42,394 nt of DNA. Origin: CAYRQF01 sp964615845 (GTDB taxonomy: Bacteria > Patescibacteriota > Minisyncoccia > Phycocordibacterales > CSBR16-119). The notes under the pieces are model-generated. The model did not search any database. It had not been told where the DNA came from and saw only the letters and a program-made list of their open reading frames with translations. The translations under genes and the position numbers were made by a program. The stretch is from assembly GCA_964615845.1 (NCBI GenBank), contig CAZTRC010000005.1:1-42394 (forward strand). The letters are read 5' to 3'. Below are positions 24,152 through 32,588 of this stretch, in pieces (position 1 is the first letter of the stretch; each line of letters opens with the position of its first letter).

Positions 24152-24553
24152 ATGTCAGAAACAATGCTTGTGTGGGCCATTTCTATTTTGCAAATTTTGA
24201 TTGCGTTTGGTCTCGTCAATGTATGGCTTGTCCGGTCAGGACGCAAGACTAAATATCGTGGAGCTGGCGCGCAAAATATGAAACAGGAATTTGCCGTCTA
24301 CGGTCTGCCGTCATGGTTTATGTATATTATCGGGTTTTTCAAAATGGTCATCGCTCTCGTGATGATTATCGGACTCTTCGTGCCACAGATCATGTATCCA
24401 ATTGGTTTTCCGGCTTTGATAGTGCTTTCTGTTCTTATGCTCGGCGCTCTATCAATGCATATAAAAGTTCGTGATCCATTCATAAAAATGTTGCCAGCAC
24501 TCCTCATGCTCGCTATGGCGGTGCTAACCATCTGCTTCATATATCTATTTTAA
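24152..24553 (+). CDS. DoxX-like family membrane protein
   Basis: 133 aa with four membrane helices. The signature is a helix 1 with AFGLVNVWLVRSG followed by MKQEFAVYGLPSWFMYIIGFFKMVIALVMIIGLF. The Y-P-W/FxxxxGxxKxxxA pattern and the later MHIKVRDPFIKMLPALLML fit the DoxX/DoxX_2 fold. The role is unknown; some DoxX proteins act in redox stress. It ends 7 nt before the next gene. Confidence 0.72.
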   Translation: MSETMLVWAISILQILIAFGLVNVWLVRSGRKTKYRGAGAQNMKQEFAVYGLPSWFMYIIGFFKMVIALVMIIGLFVPQIMYPIGFPALIVLSVLMLGALSMHIKVRDPFIKMLPALLMLAMAVLTICFIYLF

Positions 24554-24560
24554 TTTTAAT

Positions 24561-25109
24561 ATGGACATACTTGCGCACACATTATGGGCGAATGCCGGGG
24601 CGAGAGGATTGAATAAGATCCAAGAGAAAAAGGGCAAGCCGAAAATTATTCATGCCGGCTGGACTGGGTTTTGGGGCGTTTTCCCGGATTTGTTTGCATT
24701 TACGATTCCGTTTATTGTCGCGTTATATAAAATAATTACTGGTGAACTAACTTCCTCATCTTTTGGAAGTCATCATGCGCCCGTAGGAACTTTTGATCTC
24801 GCAAGCTATTTATATCAATACAGTCATTCTCTTGTGATTTGGGTCGCCGTCTTCCTGATCGTTTGGGCTATCAGCCGGCGCCCGCGCTACGAACTTCTCG
24901 GTTGGGCACTACACATCCTGATCGATATCCCATCTCACGCCATCGGTTTCTATCCGACACCGTTTCTCTTCCCAATATCCGAATACCGTTTTCCATACGG
25001 CGTTGCTTGGAGCAATATGTGGTACATGATCATCAATTACTCTGGTCTCATCCTAGTCTGGACGGGTATCATGGTGAGCCGATTGCGCCAAAGGCGAAAG
25101 GCGTCGTAG
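24561..25109 (+). CDS. YdjM-like (membrane-bound metal-dependent hydrolase fold) protein
   Basis: 182 aa. MDILAHTLWANAGARG (conserved H near residue 6), FWGVFPDLFAF (PD motif), a QYSHSLVIW loop (HS), and LGWALHILIDIPSH (HxxxDxxxH) give the His/Asp pattern of the YdjM/DUF457-type family. Hydrophobic stretches near 35-60, 92-110, 125-140 and 150-172 are membrane helices. The substrate is unknown. Confidence 0.7.
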   Translation: MDILAHTLWANAGARGLNKIQEKKGKPKIIHAGWTGFWGVFPDLFAFTIPFIVALYKIITGELTSSSFGSHHAPVGTFDLASYLYQYSHSLVIWVAVFLIVWAISRRPRYELLGWALHILIDIPSHAIGFYPTPFLFPISEYRFPYGVAWSNMWYMIINYSGLILVWTGIMVSRLRQRRKAS

Positions 25110-25154
25110 ACGGCAGTTTTGACTTTTCCTTGCATTTCTCCTGGGGAGATAGTG

Positions 25155-25160
25155 TATAAT
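25155..25160 (+). promoter_or_regulatory. -10 element of the SWIB gene
   Basis: TATAAT in GTGTATAATGAG; TTGCAT (25130-25135) is a possible -35 at a long 19-bp spacing. The leader would be ~32 nt. Confidence 0.45.
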
Positions 25161-25198
25161 GAGGGGTATTAAAAGAATAAGTAATTTGAAGCAAAAAT

Positions 25199-25501
25199 AT
25201 GCCAGCAAAAAAAGCAGCAAAGAAGACAGTAAAGAAAGCAGGTGGGGCGAAGAAAGTTAATTCTGCATTTATGAAGCCGATGAAGGTAAGCGATGAGCTT
25301 GCCAAGGTTGTCGGCAAGGGACCAATGCCTCGCTCTGAGGTTGTGAAGGCTCTCTGGGTTTACATCAAGAAGAACGATCTCCAGGATCCAAAGAACAAGC
25401 GAAACATCAATGCGGATGAGAACTTGAAAGCAGTTTTCGCCGGCAAGAAAGTCGTCAACATGTTTGAAATGACAAAACTCGTTTCCAAACACCTCTCATA
25501 A
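25199..25501 (+). CDS. SWIB/MDM2 domain protein with histone-like tail
   Basis: 100 aa. Residues 1-23 are a Lys/Ala tail (AKKAAKKTVKKAGGAKK) like H1-type bacterial histones. Residues ~25-100 form a SWIB domain: FMKPMKVSDELAKVVGKGPMPRSEVVKALWVYIKKNDLQDPKNKRNINADENLKAVF is diagnostic. SWIB domains are typical of eukaryotic chromatin remodellers but also occur in Chlamydiae and other bacteria. A role in nucleoid condensation or topoisomerase assistance is an inference. Confidence 0.92.
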   Translation: MPAKKAAKKTVKKAGGAKKVNSAFMKPMKVSDELAKVVGKGPMPRSEVVKALWVYIKKNDLQDPKNKRNINADENLKAVFAGKKVVNMFEMTKLVSKHLS

Positions 25502-25514
25502 TTATTCCAAAAGA

Positions 25515-25551
25515 GAAAGTCCTGGGCCGTGAGGTCCGGGGCTTTCTTTTT
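25515..25551 (+). terminator. Terminator of the SWIB gene
   Basis: 14-bp stem (with G-U pairs) GAAAGTCCTGGGCC/GGTCCGGGGCTTTC, loop GTGA, then T5. Confidence 0.88.
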
Positions 25552-25607
25552 ATGAAAGGTGTATACTCAGTGAAAGCCCCTCTTATTAGCAGACTAACAA
25601 ATCTGAA

Positions 25608-25892
25608 ATGACACAATTGCAAAAGTATCAATACGCGACATGGATTTTGATTATCGTGGTTTTAATTTTAGCGGTCATGTTAGTAAATACCAAGAAGAAA
25701 GTTGCTTCGACTGGTATCGAAGATGCGACTGCAGCTATCACGAAGTGTAACGAGGACTTGGCGGCTTGGAGATTGAAGAGCCCGACATCTGCCAGTGCTA
25801 CAGCGGCGCAGCAAGAAGAACTCTTGCGAATCTTGAAGAGCTGTTCGGGTGATGTCGGAGAAGAAGAAACTCCTGACGCGTTGCCAGAGTAG
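25608..25892 (+). CDS. Small single-pass membrane protein
   Basis: 94 aa. Helix ATWILIIVVLILAVMLVNT at about 10-28, then a soluble helical part with a KCNEDLAAW segment and QQEELLRILKSCSGD, and an acidic end. Two cysteines could pair outside the cell. I do not recognise a family. Its own terminator follows. Confidence 0.7.
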   Translation: MTQLQKYQYATWILIIVVLILAVMLVNTKKKVASTGIEDATAAITKCNEDLAAWRLKSPTSASATAAQQEELLRILKSCSGDVGEEETPDALPE

Positions 25893-25910
25893 TTCCAGAA
25901 GTTTAGAAAC

Positions 25911-25953
25911 AAAAGCGGCGCGTCCCGAGGTATTCGAGGGGCGCGCCGCTTTT
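25911..25953. terminator. Bidirectional terminator between 25608 gene and comF
   Basis: 12-bp perfect stem AAAAGCGGCGCG/CGCGCCGCTTTT with an inner CCC/GGG extension. The symmetric A4/T4 tracts serve both convergent genes. Confidence 0.85.
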
Positions 25954-25954
25954 G

Positions 25955-26605
25955 TCAGTGCGCGACCGTAAACGCCAATACTTTCTTCGCGCCCGCCTTC
26001 TTCAAAACCTTGCGTGCCTCGAGGAGTGTCGCGTGCGTTGTGGTGATGTCATCGATGATGATGAAATTCTTGCCAGCAATCCGCGGAGCGTTCTTCGCCG
26101 TGAACGCGCCGACAATATTTTGGAATCGCGCACGCCTGTTTTTGATCGAATTCTGCGGCGCGCCGTCATTTATCTTTTGCAAAATATTTTCTTCGACGTG
26201 TAAGCTTCCATTACTCCTCTTCGCAAGTTCACGGGCGAGTATCGCCGATTGATTGTAGCCGCGCTTCCGTAGACGCGCCCGGCCGAGAGGAATGGGGACC
26301 AGTGTTCCAGCTTCAAAATTTTCAAATAGCCCTCTTTCGGTAAGTTCGTCTAGAAGATGGTCGTAGAGAGCAGGTCCAAGATCTCGCGCGACGTCGAATT
26401 TTCTCTTGAATTTGAGGAGCCACAAGAGTCGCTTGAGTCCACGATCTTTATAACTCCAGACCGAGATGATCCAATCAGCGTCCGGCTTGTGCGCTGAGGG
26501 TAAGCGTTTAACGCATGGGGGACAAATCCAAAAGTTTTCTTCCCGGCACGTGACGCAACGGACAGGGAAGAGGAAAGCGAATAATTTTCGCAAGAAACTG
26601 TTCAT
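25955..26605 (-). CDS. comF: ComF family phosphoribosyltransferase-like protein
   Basis: 216 aa from ATG at 26605. N-terminal FPVRCVTCREENFWICPPCVK is a CxxC...CxxC zinc ribbon, intact here. The middle SVWSYKDRGLKRLLWLLKF and VPIPLGRARLRKRGYNQSAILARELA are classical ComF blocks, and FIIIDDITTTHATLLEARKVL is the PRPP-binding loop. ComF is needed for DNA uptake in naturally competent bacteria. It is back to back with the type IV pilus locus. The start codon touches the scaffold gap, so a longer N-terminus cannot be excluded. Confidence 0.92.
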   Translation of the reverse strand: MNSFLRKLFAFLFPVRCVTCREENFWICPPCVKRLPSAHKPDADWIISVWSYKDRGLKRLLWLLKFKRKFDVARDLGPALYDHLLDELTERGLFENFEAGTLVPIPLGRARLRKRGYNQSAILARELAKRSNGSLHVEENILQKINDGAPQNSIKNRRARFQNIVGAFTAKNAPRIAGKNFIIIDDITTTHATLLEARKVLKKAGAKKVLAFTVAH

Positions 26606-26705
26606 NNNNNNNNNNNNNNNNNNNNNNNNNNNNNNNNNNNNNNNNNNNNNNNNNNNNNNNNNNNNNNNNNNNNNNNNNNNNNNNNNNNNNNNNNNNNNNN
26701 NNNNN
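26606..26705. other. Scaffold gap (100 N)
   Basis: 100 undetermined bases at the start of pilM and the start of comF. The intergenic promoter region of the pilus operon is hidden here. Confidence 0.99.
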
Positions 26706-27836
26706 GGCGTTCTAAAAGGAATCTTAGGAAAACTAGGTGGGGCTCTTAAAGCGTCCGCAGGCGGGAGTGTTATCGGTATTGATATCGGCGCCTCAGCCAT
26801 CAAAGTTGTCCAAGTAAAAAAAGAAGCTGGTCGGGCGATCCTCGAGACCTATGGCTCCTTGTCTGTCGCACCATACGCCGAAGGCGTTATCGGCCAAGTC
26901 ATGCCGATATCCGAAGAAGGCTTGGTTCGGGCTTTGAACGATCTCTTCAAGGAGGCAAATGTTACGACCAAAAATTCCGCCATGTCGATTCCAGCATCCT
27001 CATCTCTCGTTTTCCTGGTCGAACTTCCGGGCAATGTTACCGAGAAAGAATTACCTCAGATCATACACAACGAAGCTCGTCGTTACATTCCTGTGCCGAT
27101 CACCGAAGTTGCTATCGATTGGTGGCTGGTGCCGAAGCGACCACTTGATGATATGACAGACGACTCAGCCAAACCGACCGAACAAGCGCTCAAAGAAGAA
27201 AAGACTAAAGTTTTGGTTGCGGCTATTCACAATGAAGCATTAGACAAATACAAGGGCTTAGTAAATGACGCCAAACTCTCGACGGACTTTTTCGAAATCG
27301 AAATGTTTGGCTCGGTGCGTTCGACTATAGGTCAAGATCTCGGTACTATTATGCTCCTTGATATGGGCGCATCGAAAACAAAAATTTCTATCGTCGACCG
27401 CGGCGTCATCCAAGATTTCCACATCATCAACCGTGGTTCGCACGACCTCACTACGAGTTTAGTCTCCGGACTTTCGATTCCGTTTGCCGAAGCCGAAGAC
27501 ACCAAGAAAGAATACGGCCTCAAAGACAACCCGAAACATCCGAAAGCGAGCGGAATTATTCGCACTGGACTCGATTACATCTTTTTTGAAGCTGGAAATG
27601 TGGTGCTTAATTATGAAAAGAAGTATAATAGAAGCATCGGAAAAGTTGTGCTTATTGGCGGCGGTGTATTACTCTCAGGAATTCTTTCGGTCGCCAAAGA
27701 AAAGTTCAACACCGAAGTCACTCTCGGCAATCCGTTCGAAAGAATACAAGCTCCGGCCTTTTTGGAAAATGTTTTGGCCGAATCGGGTCCGGAATTCGGC
27801 GTTGCCGCAGGTTTAGCCCTTCGGAAATTAAGATAA
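26706..27836 (+). CDS. pilM: Type IV pilus assembly protein PilM, 5' end in gap
   Basis: 376 aa visible. Actin-like ATPase: phosphate-1 GIDIGASAIKVVQVKK, phosphate-2 MLLDMGASKTKISIVD, and adenosine-binding VVLIGGGVLLSGIL; it ends GVAAGLALRKLR. PilM sits on the cytoplasmic side and binds the N-terminus of PilN. The first residues are lost in the gap. Confidence 0.93.
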   Translation, partial: GVLKGILGKLGGALKASAGGSVIGIDIGASAIKVVQVKKEAGRAILETYGSLSVAPYAEGVIGQVMPISEEGLVRALNDLFKEANVTTKNSAMSIPASSSLVFLVELPGNVTEKELPQIIHNEARRYIPVPITEVAIDWWLVPKRPLDDMTDDSAKPTEQALKEEKTKVLVAAIHNEALDKYKGLVNDAKLSTDFFEIEMFGSVRSTIGQDLGTIMLLDMGASKTKISIVDRGVIQDFHIINRGSHDLTTSLVSGLSIPFAEAEDTKKEYGLKDNPKHPKASGIIRTGLDYIFFEAGNVVLNYEKKYNRSIGKVVLIGGGVLLSGILSVAKEKFNTEVTLGNPFERIQAPAFLENVLAESGPEFGVAAGLALRKLR

Positions 27837-27842
27837 GAGATT

Positions 27843-28607
27843 ATGGATAAAGAATTTCAAACATCTTTCGTACCTAAAAAAACAATCGCTCCGCGCGAAG
27901 TTACTCATGCTCCGAGCACTTTCGGTGGCATCATGAACATGGTCGCCTTGGTTGTCTTCATCGCTTCTATCTTGGGCGCTGGGGCGGCGTATTTCTATCG
28001 CTCGTCTCTCGAAGAAAAAGTTGCCGAATACAAAGTCTCTTTGGAGCGCGCCAGAAACGCTTTCGAGCCGACGCTCATCACCGAACTCCAAGTTCTCGAC
28101 AAACGTATGCGCGCCGCGAGCGAGATTCTCGAAAAGCATGTTGCTGTTTCGCCAATTTTCGAGCTCCTTGGCGAGATCACCTTGCCCACGGTCCGCTACA
28201 GTGATTTCTCTTATGAATTTAACCCTGAAACTCCGAATCTCGTCGATATCAAGATTACCGGCGAAGCCAAAGGTTATAATTATATCGCCCTCCAGGCCGA
28301 TCTTTTTGGCGACAATAAATTCATCAAAAATCCAATCTTCTCCGACTTCACCCTCGACCAGCTAGGTAATGTCGACTTCGCCCTGACCTTCTCTGTGGAT
28401 AAGTCGCTCGTCCTTTATGAGTCATTTTTGGAAAGGGAAGACTCGCTCGGCTCTGTTTTTGACCCGAATGCTCTAAACCAGTCACTGCCGGGCGGAAGCG
28501 ACGGCTTCGAGACACAAGTGAATCCACCTAGCGAGGCGCCGACCGAACCTGGCGTCGGTACACCTAACCCTTTTATTCCTTCAGTCCCGCCTAACAACCC
28601 ACAATAA
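27843..28607 (+). CDS. PilN-like pilus assembly membrane protein
   Basis: 254 aa. A short cytoplasmic N-tail (MDKEFQTSFVPKK, the presumed PilM-binding site) precedes a membrane helix (about 30-50, IMNMVALVVFIASILGAGAAYFY). A helical coil (SLEEKVAEYKVSLERARN) and an alpha-beta domain with VDIKITGEAKGYNYIALQADLF follow. It ends in a Pro/Gly-rich tail (PSEAPTEPGVGTPNPFIPSVPPNNPQ) that is not typical of PilN. The identity rests on position between pilM and the PilO-like gene. Confidence 0.78.
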   Translation: MDKEFQTSFVPKKTIAPREVTHAPSTFGGIMNMVALVVFIASILGAGAAYFYRSSLEEKVAEYKVSLERARNAFEPTLITELQVLDKRMRAASEILEKHVAVSPIFELLGEITLPTVRYSDFSYEFNPETPNLVDIKITGEAKGYNYIALQADLFGDNKFIKNPIFSDFTLDQLGNVDFALTFSVDKSLVLYESFLEREDSLGSVFDPNALNQSLPGGSDGFETQVNPPSEAPTEPGVGTPNPFIPSVPPNNPQ

Positions 28608-28608
28608 T

Positions 28609-29250
28609 ATGAGATGGTTACTGCCAATATTTTTAATAGGAGTCGGTGTCGGAGGGTTCTTCCTTATCACCCAACCGATTTACGGCGAGATCAAACTTCT
28701 CCAAGAAGAGGCTGATGCTTATGGTCAAGCGCTCGACAATTCGGCAAGTCTTCAGAAAGAACGCGATCGTCTAACGACCAAGTACAACAGCTTTGCTGCC
28801 GAGGACATCTTGAAGCTCGAGAAAATGCTCCCGAACACTGTGGATAACATTCAGCTTATTTTGGAAATTCAAGAAGAGGCCTCGAAGCGTGGCATCATCG
28901 TCAAAAATGTAGAATTTGAACCAGAGCAATTCGCCGAACAAACAGCCGAAGATGTCGTCTTGCCGGAAGGCGATACGGCCGGAAACAGCACTTCGAGGGA
29001 TCGCGCCACCACGACCAGACGATCGGCTACTCTCGAAGACAATAAAGACTATGAAGCCTTCGAACTTGAATTTTCCGTCGAAGGATCTTACGACGATTTC
29101 GTTTCCTTTATGAAATTGATGGAAAGGAGCCTCAGACTTGTCGACATTAACTCTATTTCTTTCACACCGGGCACATCTGAGAAAGATAAAGTTTATACTG
29201 ACGACTACAAATATCTTTTCCGCATTAATACTTACAGGCTAAGAGATTAA
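28609..29250 (+). CDS. PilO-like pilus assembly membrane protein
   Basis: 213 aa. One membrane helix (WLLPIFLIGVGVGGFFLITQPIYGEIK), a coiled coil (LLQEEADAYGQALDNSASLQKERDRL) and a ferredoxin-like domain (FELEFSVEGSYDDFVSFMKLMERSLRLVDINSISF) are arranged as in PilO. It starts 1 nt after the upstream stop and is 1 nt from the next gene. Confidence 0.8.
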   Translation: MRWLLPIFLIGVGVGGFFLITQPIYGEIKLLQEEADAYGQALDNSASLQKERDRLTTKYNSFAAEDILKLEKMLPNTVDNIQLILEIQEEASKRGIIVKNVEFEPEQFAEQTAEDVVLPEGDTAGNSTSRDRATTTRRSATLEDNKDYEAFELEFSVEGSYDDFVSFMKLMERSLRLVDINSISFTPGTSEKDKVYTDDYKYLFRINTYRLRD

Positions 29251-29251
29251 T

Positions 29252-29737
29252 ATGAGCAAGACCATCAAAAACATAATAATCTTCGTAGTCATCTTGATTG
29301 TCGTCATAATCGTTTACTTTGTCGTCTTTGGCAAAAAGGATGCAGCCCCGGCTGGTCAAACCAACTCCGGTCTCCAGTCCAGCTCCGGCGCGCCAGTCAC
29401 CGGCATCACCCAAACATCCTCGCCGTCTTCGGTCGAAGCTTCGAAAATCGGCCAAGAATTCATCAATCAGCTTCTCAATCTCCAGGCTATTAAGCTCAAC
29501 GACGAAGTCTTTTCCTCTCTGTCTTTCCAATCACTTGAAGACTTCACCATCATCCTGGTGCAGCCGGGCAATGAAGGTAGACCGAATCCGTTTGCGCCAT
29601 TTGGTGCGGACGGTGCGAGTCTCGACACCGCAAATGTTCCCGGCATTACCGAGAGCGACCTAAACGTTACTCCGATTAATGAACTTCCGCCGGTTACGAA
29701 CGGGAACTCATTACCACCAGATTTAACTGGCAGCTAA
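29252..29737 (+). CDS. Pilus-operon membrane protein in the PilP position (161 aa)
   Basis: One membrane helix (NIIIFVVILIVVIIVYFVVFG), a Ser/Pro-rich linker and a small domain with VFSSLSFQSLEDFTIILVQPGNEGRPNPFAPFG. The FxSLxDF...PVGRxNPF-type phrase recurs in such proteins of related organisms. Unlike PilP it has no lipobox, which fits a cell with one membrane. No secretin (PilQ) is present. The family assignment is uncertain. Confidence 0.7.
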   Translation: MSKTIKNIIIFVVILIVVIIVYFVVFGKKDAAPAGQTNSGLQSSSGAPVTGITQTSSPSSVEASKIGQEFINQLLNLQAIKLNDEVFSSLSFQSLEDFTIILVQPGNEGRPNPFAPFGADGASLDTANVPGITESDLNVTPINELPPVTNGNSLPPDLTGS

Positions 29738-29738
29738 T

Positions 29739-31469
29739 ATGACTTTTCTCCAGGCTTTAGTCGACCAAGGCCTTTTGACGCGCGAACTCCAAGCGAAAGT
29801 TTCGTCCTCGGCGACCACTAAGTACGGAGGCGATATCTTCGAAGCGATTTCGAAAGAAACAAAAATCCCCGAAGAAAGCCTGCTCGCTTTCGAAGGGAAG
29901 TTTTTCGGCATTCCGACTCGGGCAATCAGTGCCAAAGAGCTCGACCCTCGTGTCCTCGAGTACATATCTGAAGACTCGGCGCACCAATATGGATTTGTGC
30001 CTATCGGTCTCAAAGACAATGTCCTGGAAGTTGGAATTGTCGATCCGGGCCGGACGGATTCCCTCGATGCCTTGCAGTTCATATCTTCTCGAAACGAAAT
30101 GCCCTACAAGCTCTTCGTCGTCAGCAAGAAAAACTTCGACCTTATTATCGGTAGTTACAAAGGCATGTCTGGTGAAGTCGATCAAGCTTTGTCTGATCTC
30201 GATACTGAACTTTCCAAAGGTCTTCCTGGCGTGGCCAAGGCCTCCGGTACGGCAGCGGACGATATCGTTGATGATGAGAAAAAAATTGTCGAAGAAGCGC
30301 CGATCATCAAAGTCGTGGCCGTCATCCTGCGTCACGCCGTCGAAGGCGGTGCGTCCGACATTCATATCGAAAATACGGGGAAGGAAGTCAAAGTGCGATT
30401 TCGCGTTGACGGCGAACTTCATACCTCTCTCACTTTGCCACTGAACGTTTATTCTGGTGTCGTTGCTCGTATCAAAATCTTGGCCAAACTTCGTCTCGAT
30501 GAAAAAAGGAAGCCTCAAGACGGCGGTTTCTCAGCCAAGATTGATGGTAGAAAAATTGATCTTCGTGTTTCAACTTTTCCGGCCTATTACGGAGAAAAAG
30601 TCGTGATGCGAATTCTCGATTCCGAAAAAGGCGTGAAGGAACTTTCCGACCTCGACATGACGCCGGAGCATTTGGAAATGGTCAAGAAAGCTCTCGAAGT
30701 ACCATACGGTATCGTCCTCATCACGGGTCCAACCGGCTCCGGTAAGACGACGACGCTCTACGCCATGCTTCACTCGATTGACCGCGAGGCCAAAAACGTC
30801 GTCTCGCTCGAAGACCCGGTCGAGTATCATGTCGATGGTGTCAGTCAGTCGCAAGTCATGCCGGAAATCGGTTATACATTTGCATCTGGTCTCCGCTCCA
30901 TCCTCCGTCAAGACCCGGACGTTATCCTCGTCGGAGAAATTCGCGATAAAGAAACGGCCGCGCTCGCCATTCAGGCAGCACTTACCGGTCACCTCGTCCT
31001 CTCGACCCTTCACACCAACAACGCTGCCGGCGCCATTCCGCGTCTTATCGACATGGGCGTTGATCCGTATTTGATTGCGCCGACATTGGTTCTCGCCATG
31101 GCTCAACGTTTGGCCAAGAAGACTTGTGCCGATTCCAAACAAGAAATTCCGATGGATGAAGCGACAAAAGTCATGATTGAGAAGCAATTCGCCGACTTGC
31201 CACAAGAATTTAAATCAAAACTCGCTATCGGCGACAAGATGACGAAGACCGTGCCTTCAAAAACTTGTCCGTCTGGTACCAAAGGTCGTATGGCGGTGTT
31301 CGAGATGTTTCCGGTCGACAAAGAAGTCGAGGCAGTTATCTTGAATGCGCCGACCGAGCTTGATATTTCAAAGAAGCTCCGAGCCAAAGGTATGATTACG
31401 ATGAAAGAAGACGCTCTCATCAAAGCTGTGAACGGTGGCATACCTTTTACTGAGGTCTATAAGTTCTAA
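29739..31469 (+). CDS. pilB: Type IV pilus extension ATPase PilB
   Basis: 576-aa hexameric GspE/PilB ATPase that powers pilin polymerisation. N-terminal MshEN-like domain (LVDQGLLTRELQAKV...PTRAISAKELDPRVLEYISEDSAHQYGFVPIGLKDN), then Walker A GPTGSGKTT (330-338), Asp box VSLEDPVEY, Walker B ILVGEIRDKETA and His box LSTLHTNNA. The C-terminal zinc region is degenerate: KKTCADSK and KTCPSGTKGR each keep one Cys where CxxC is usual. It is the fifth gene of the operon. Confidence 0.95.
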   Translation: MTFLQALVDQGLLTRELQAKVSSSATTKYGGDIFEAISKETKIPEESLLAFEGKFFGIPTRAISAKELDPRVLEYISEDSAHQYGFVPIGLKDNVLEVGIVDPGRTDSLDALQFISSRNEMPYKLFVVSKKNFDLIIGSYKGMSGEVDQALSDLDTELSKGLPGVAKASGTAADDIVDDEKKIVEEAPIIKVVAVILRHAVEGGASDIHIENTGKEVKVRFRVDGELHTSLTLPLNVYSGVVARIKILAKLRLDEKRKPQDGGFSAKIDGRKIDLRVSTFPAYYGEKVVMRILDSEKGVKELSDLDMTPEHLEMVKKALEVPYGIVLITGPTGSGKTTTLYAMLHSIDREAKNVVSLEDPVEYHVDGVSQSQVMPEIGYTFASGLRSILRQDPDVILVGEIRDKETAALAIQAALTGHLVLSTLHTNNAAGAIPRLIDMGVDPYLIAPTLVLAMAQRLAKKTCADSKQEIPMDEATKVMIEKQFADLPQEFKSKLAIGDKMTKTVPSKTCPSGTKGRMAVFEMFPVDKEVEAVILNAPTELDISKKLRAKGMITMKEDALIKAVNGGIPFTEVYKF

Positions 31470-31503
31470 ACACTTTGTTTTAGAGATTTTTCAGAAACAA
31501 GAG

Positions 31504-31509
31504 TATAAT
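31504..31509 (+). promoter_or_regulatory. -10 element upstream of pilT
   Basis: TATAAT, 11 nt before the ATG, in the 51-bp gap between pilB and pilT, suggesting internal transcription of the retraction ATPase. No good -35. Confidence 0.45.
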
Positions 31510-31520
31510 TTGAAACATAA

Positions 31521-32585
31521 ATGAATGATATTCCCCAAAAACTAGACAGATTGATTGAAGGGGTCGCGATGGCCAACGGCTCCGACTTACACCTCGCGGT
31601 CAATCGTGTGCCAGCCATGCGCGTCGCTACTCAGCTCGCCAACATGGTCAACGAAACTCCGCTCGAAGAGCCGGAAGTGTTGGAAATGGTCCGACATATG
31701 CTGAAAGACGATCGTAAATTTCAAGATTTCTTGAATAATCAAGAAATCGACTTCGCGTATGATTTTCAGGGCAAAGCACGTCTTCGCGGTAACGCCTTTT
31801 TCCAAAAGGGTCAAGTTGGCATAGCCCTCCGCATTATTCCGAAAGTTAAGACTTTACAGGAACTCGGTCTTCCAGATGTTTTAAAAGATTTTGCTCGGCT
31901 AAAGCAAGGCTTCTTCCTCATCGTCGGTCCCGTTGGTCAGGGTAAATCGACGACCATGGCGTCTATCATCGATATCATCAACACCGAGCGCGCGGAGCAC
32001 ATCATCACCATTGAAGAGCCCATCGAATATTTGTTTGAATCCAAAAAGTCTATCATCGATCAAAGGGAAGTTGGGATTGATACCAAGAGTTTTGCTGCTG
32101 CTTTGAAGTCGGCTTTCCGCGAGGACGCCAATGTCCTCATGGTCGGCGAAATGCGAAGCCCCGATACCATCTCTGCCGCCGTGACTGCCGCCGAGACCGG
32201 CCACTTGGTCGTCTCGACACTCCACACCAACAACGCTTCCCAGACTATCGACCGTATCATCGACTCTTTTCCAGCCGAGCAACAAGACCAAGCACGCTCG
32301 CAATTGGCGAGTTGTTTGGTTGGTATTTTTTCTCAGCGTCTTATCCCTCGCATGAATGGCGGACTTATTCCAGCCTACGAGCTCCTGATCAACAACAAAG
32401 CTGTGTCGAATCTCATCCGCGAAAATCGCACCCATGAGATCGACATGGTCATTGAGACTAGCTCGGAGCAGGGCATGATTGACATGAATCATTCGCTCGT
32501 CGACCTGGTCAGAAAAGGCGAAATCACTATTGATGATGCCCACTTCTACGCTTTTAACAAAAAGTCTTTAGATAGCCTTCTATAA
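31521..32585 (+). CDS. pilT: Type IV pilus retraction ATPase PilT
   Basis: 354 aa. Walker A is GPVGQGKST (136-144, with Val-Gly-Gln in place of Thr-Gly-Ser), Asp box TIEEPIEYLFESKKSIIDQREVG, Walker B VLMVGEMRSPDTISAAVTAAETGHLVVSTLHTNNA, and C-terminal IPAYELLINNKAVSNLIRENRTHEI (AIRNLIRE-type motif that marks PilT). It retracts pili for DNA uptake or motility. Confidence 0.95.
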   Translation: MNDIPQKLDRLIEGVAMANGSDLHLAVNRVPAMRVATQLANMVNETPLEEPEVLEMVRHMLKDDRKFQDFLNNQEIDFAYDFQGKARLRGNAFFQKGQVGIALRIIPKVKTLQELGLPDVLKDFARLKQGFFLIVGPVGQGKSTTMASIIDIINTERAEHIITIEEPIEYLFESKKSIIDQREVGIDTKSFAAALKSAFREDANVLMVGEMRSPDTISAAVTAAETGHLVVSTLHTNNASQTIDRIIDSFPAEQQDQARSQLASCLVGIFSQRLIPRMNGGLIPAYELLINNKAVSNLIRENRTHEIDMVIETSSEQGMIDMNHSLVDLVRKGEITIDDAHFYAFNKKSLDSLL

Positions 32586-32588
32586 AAC

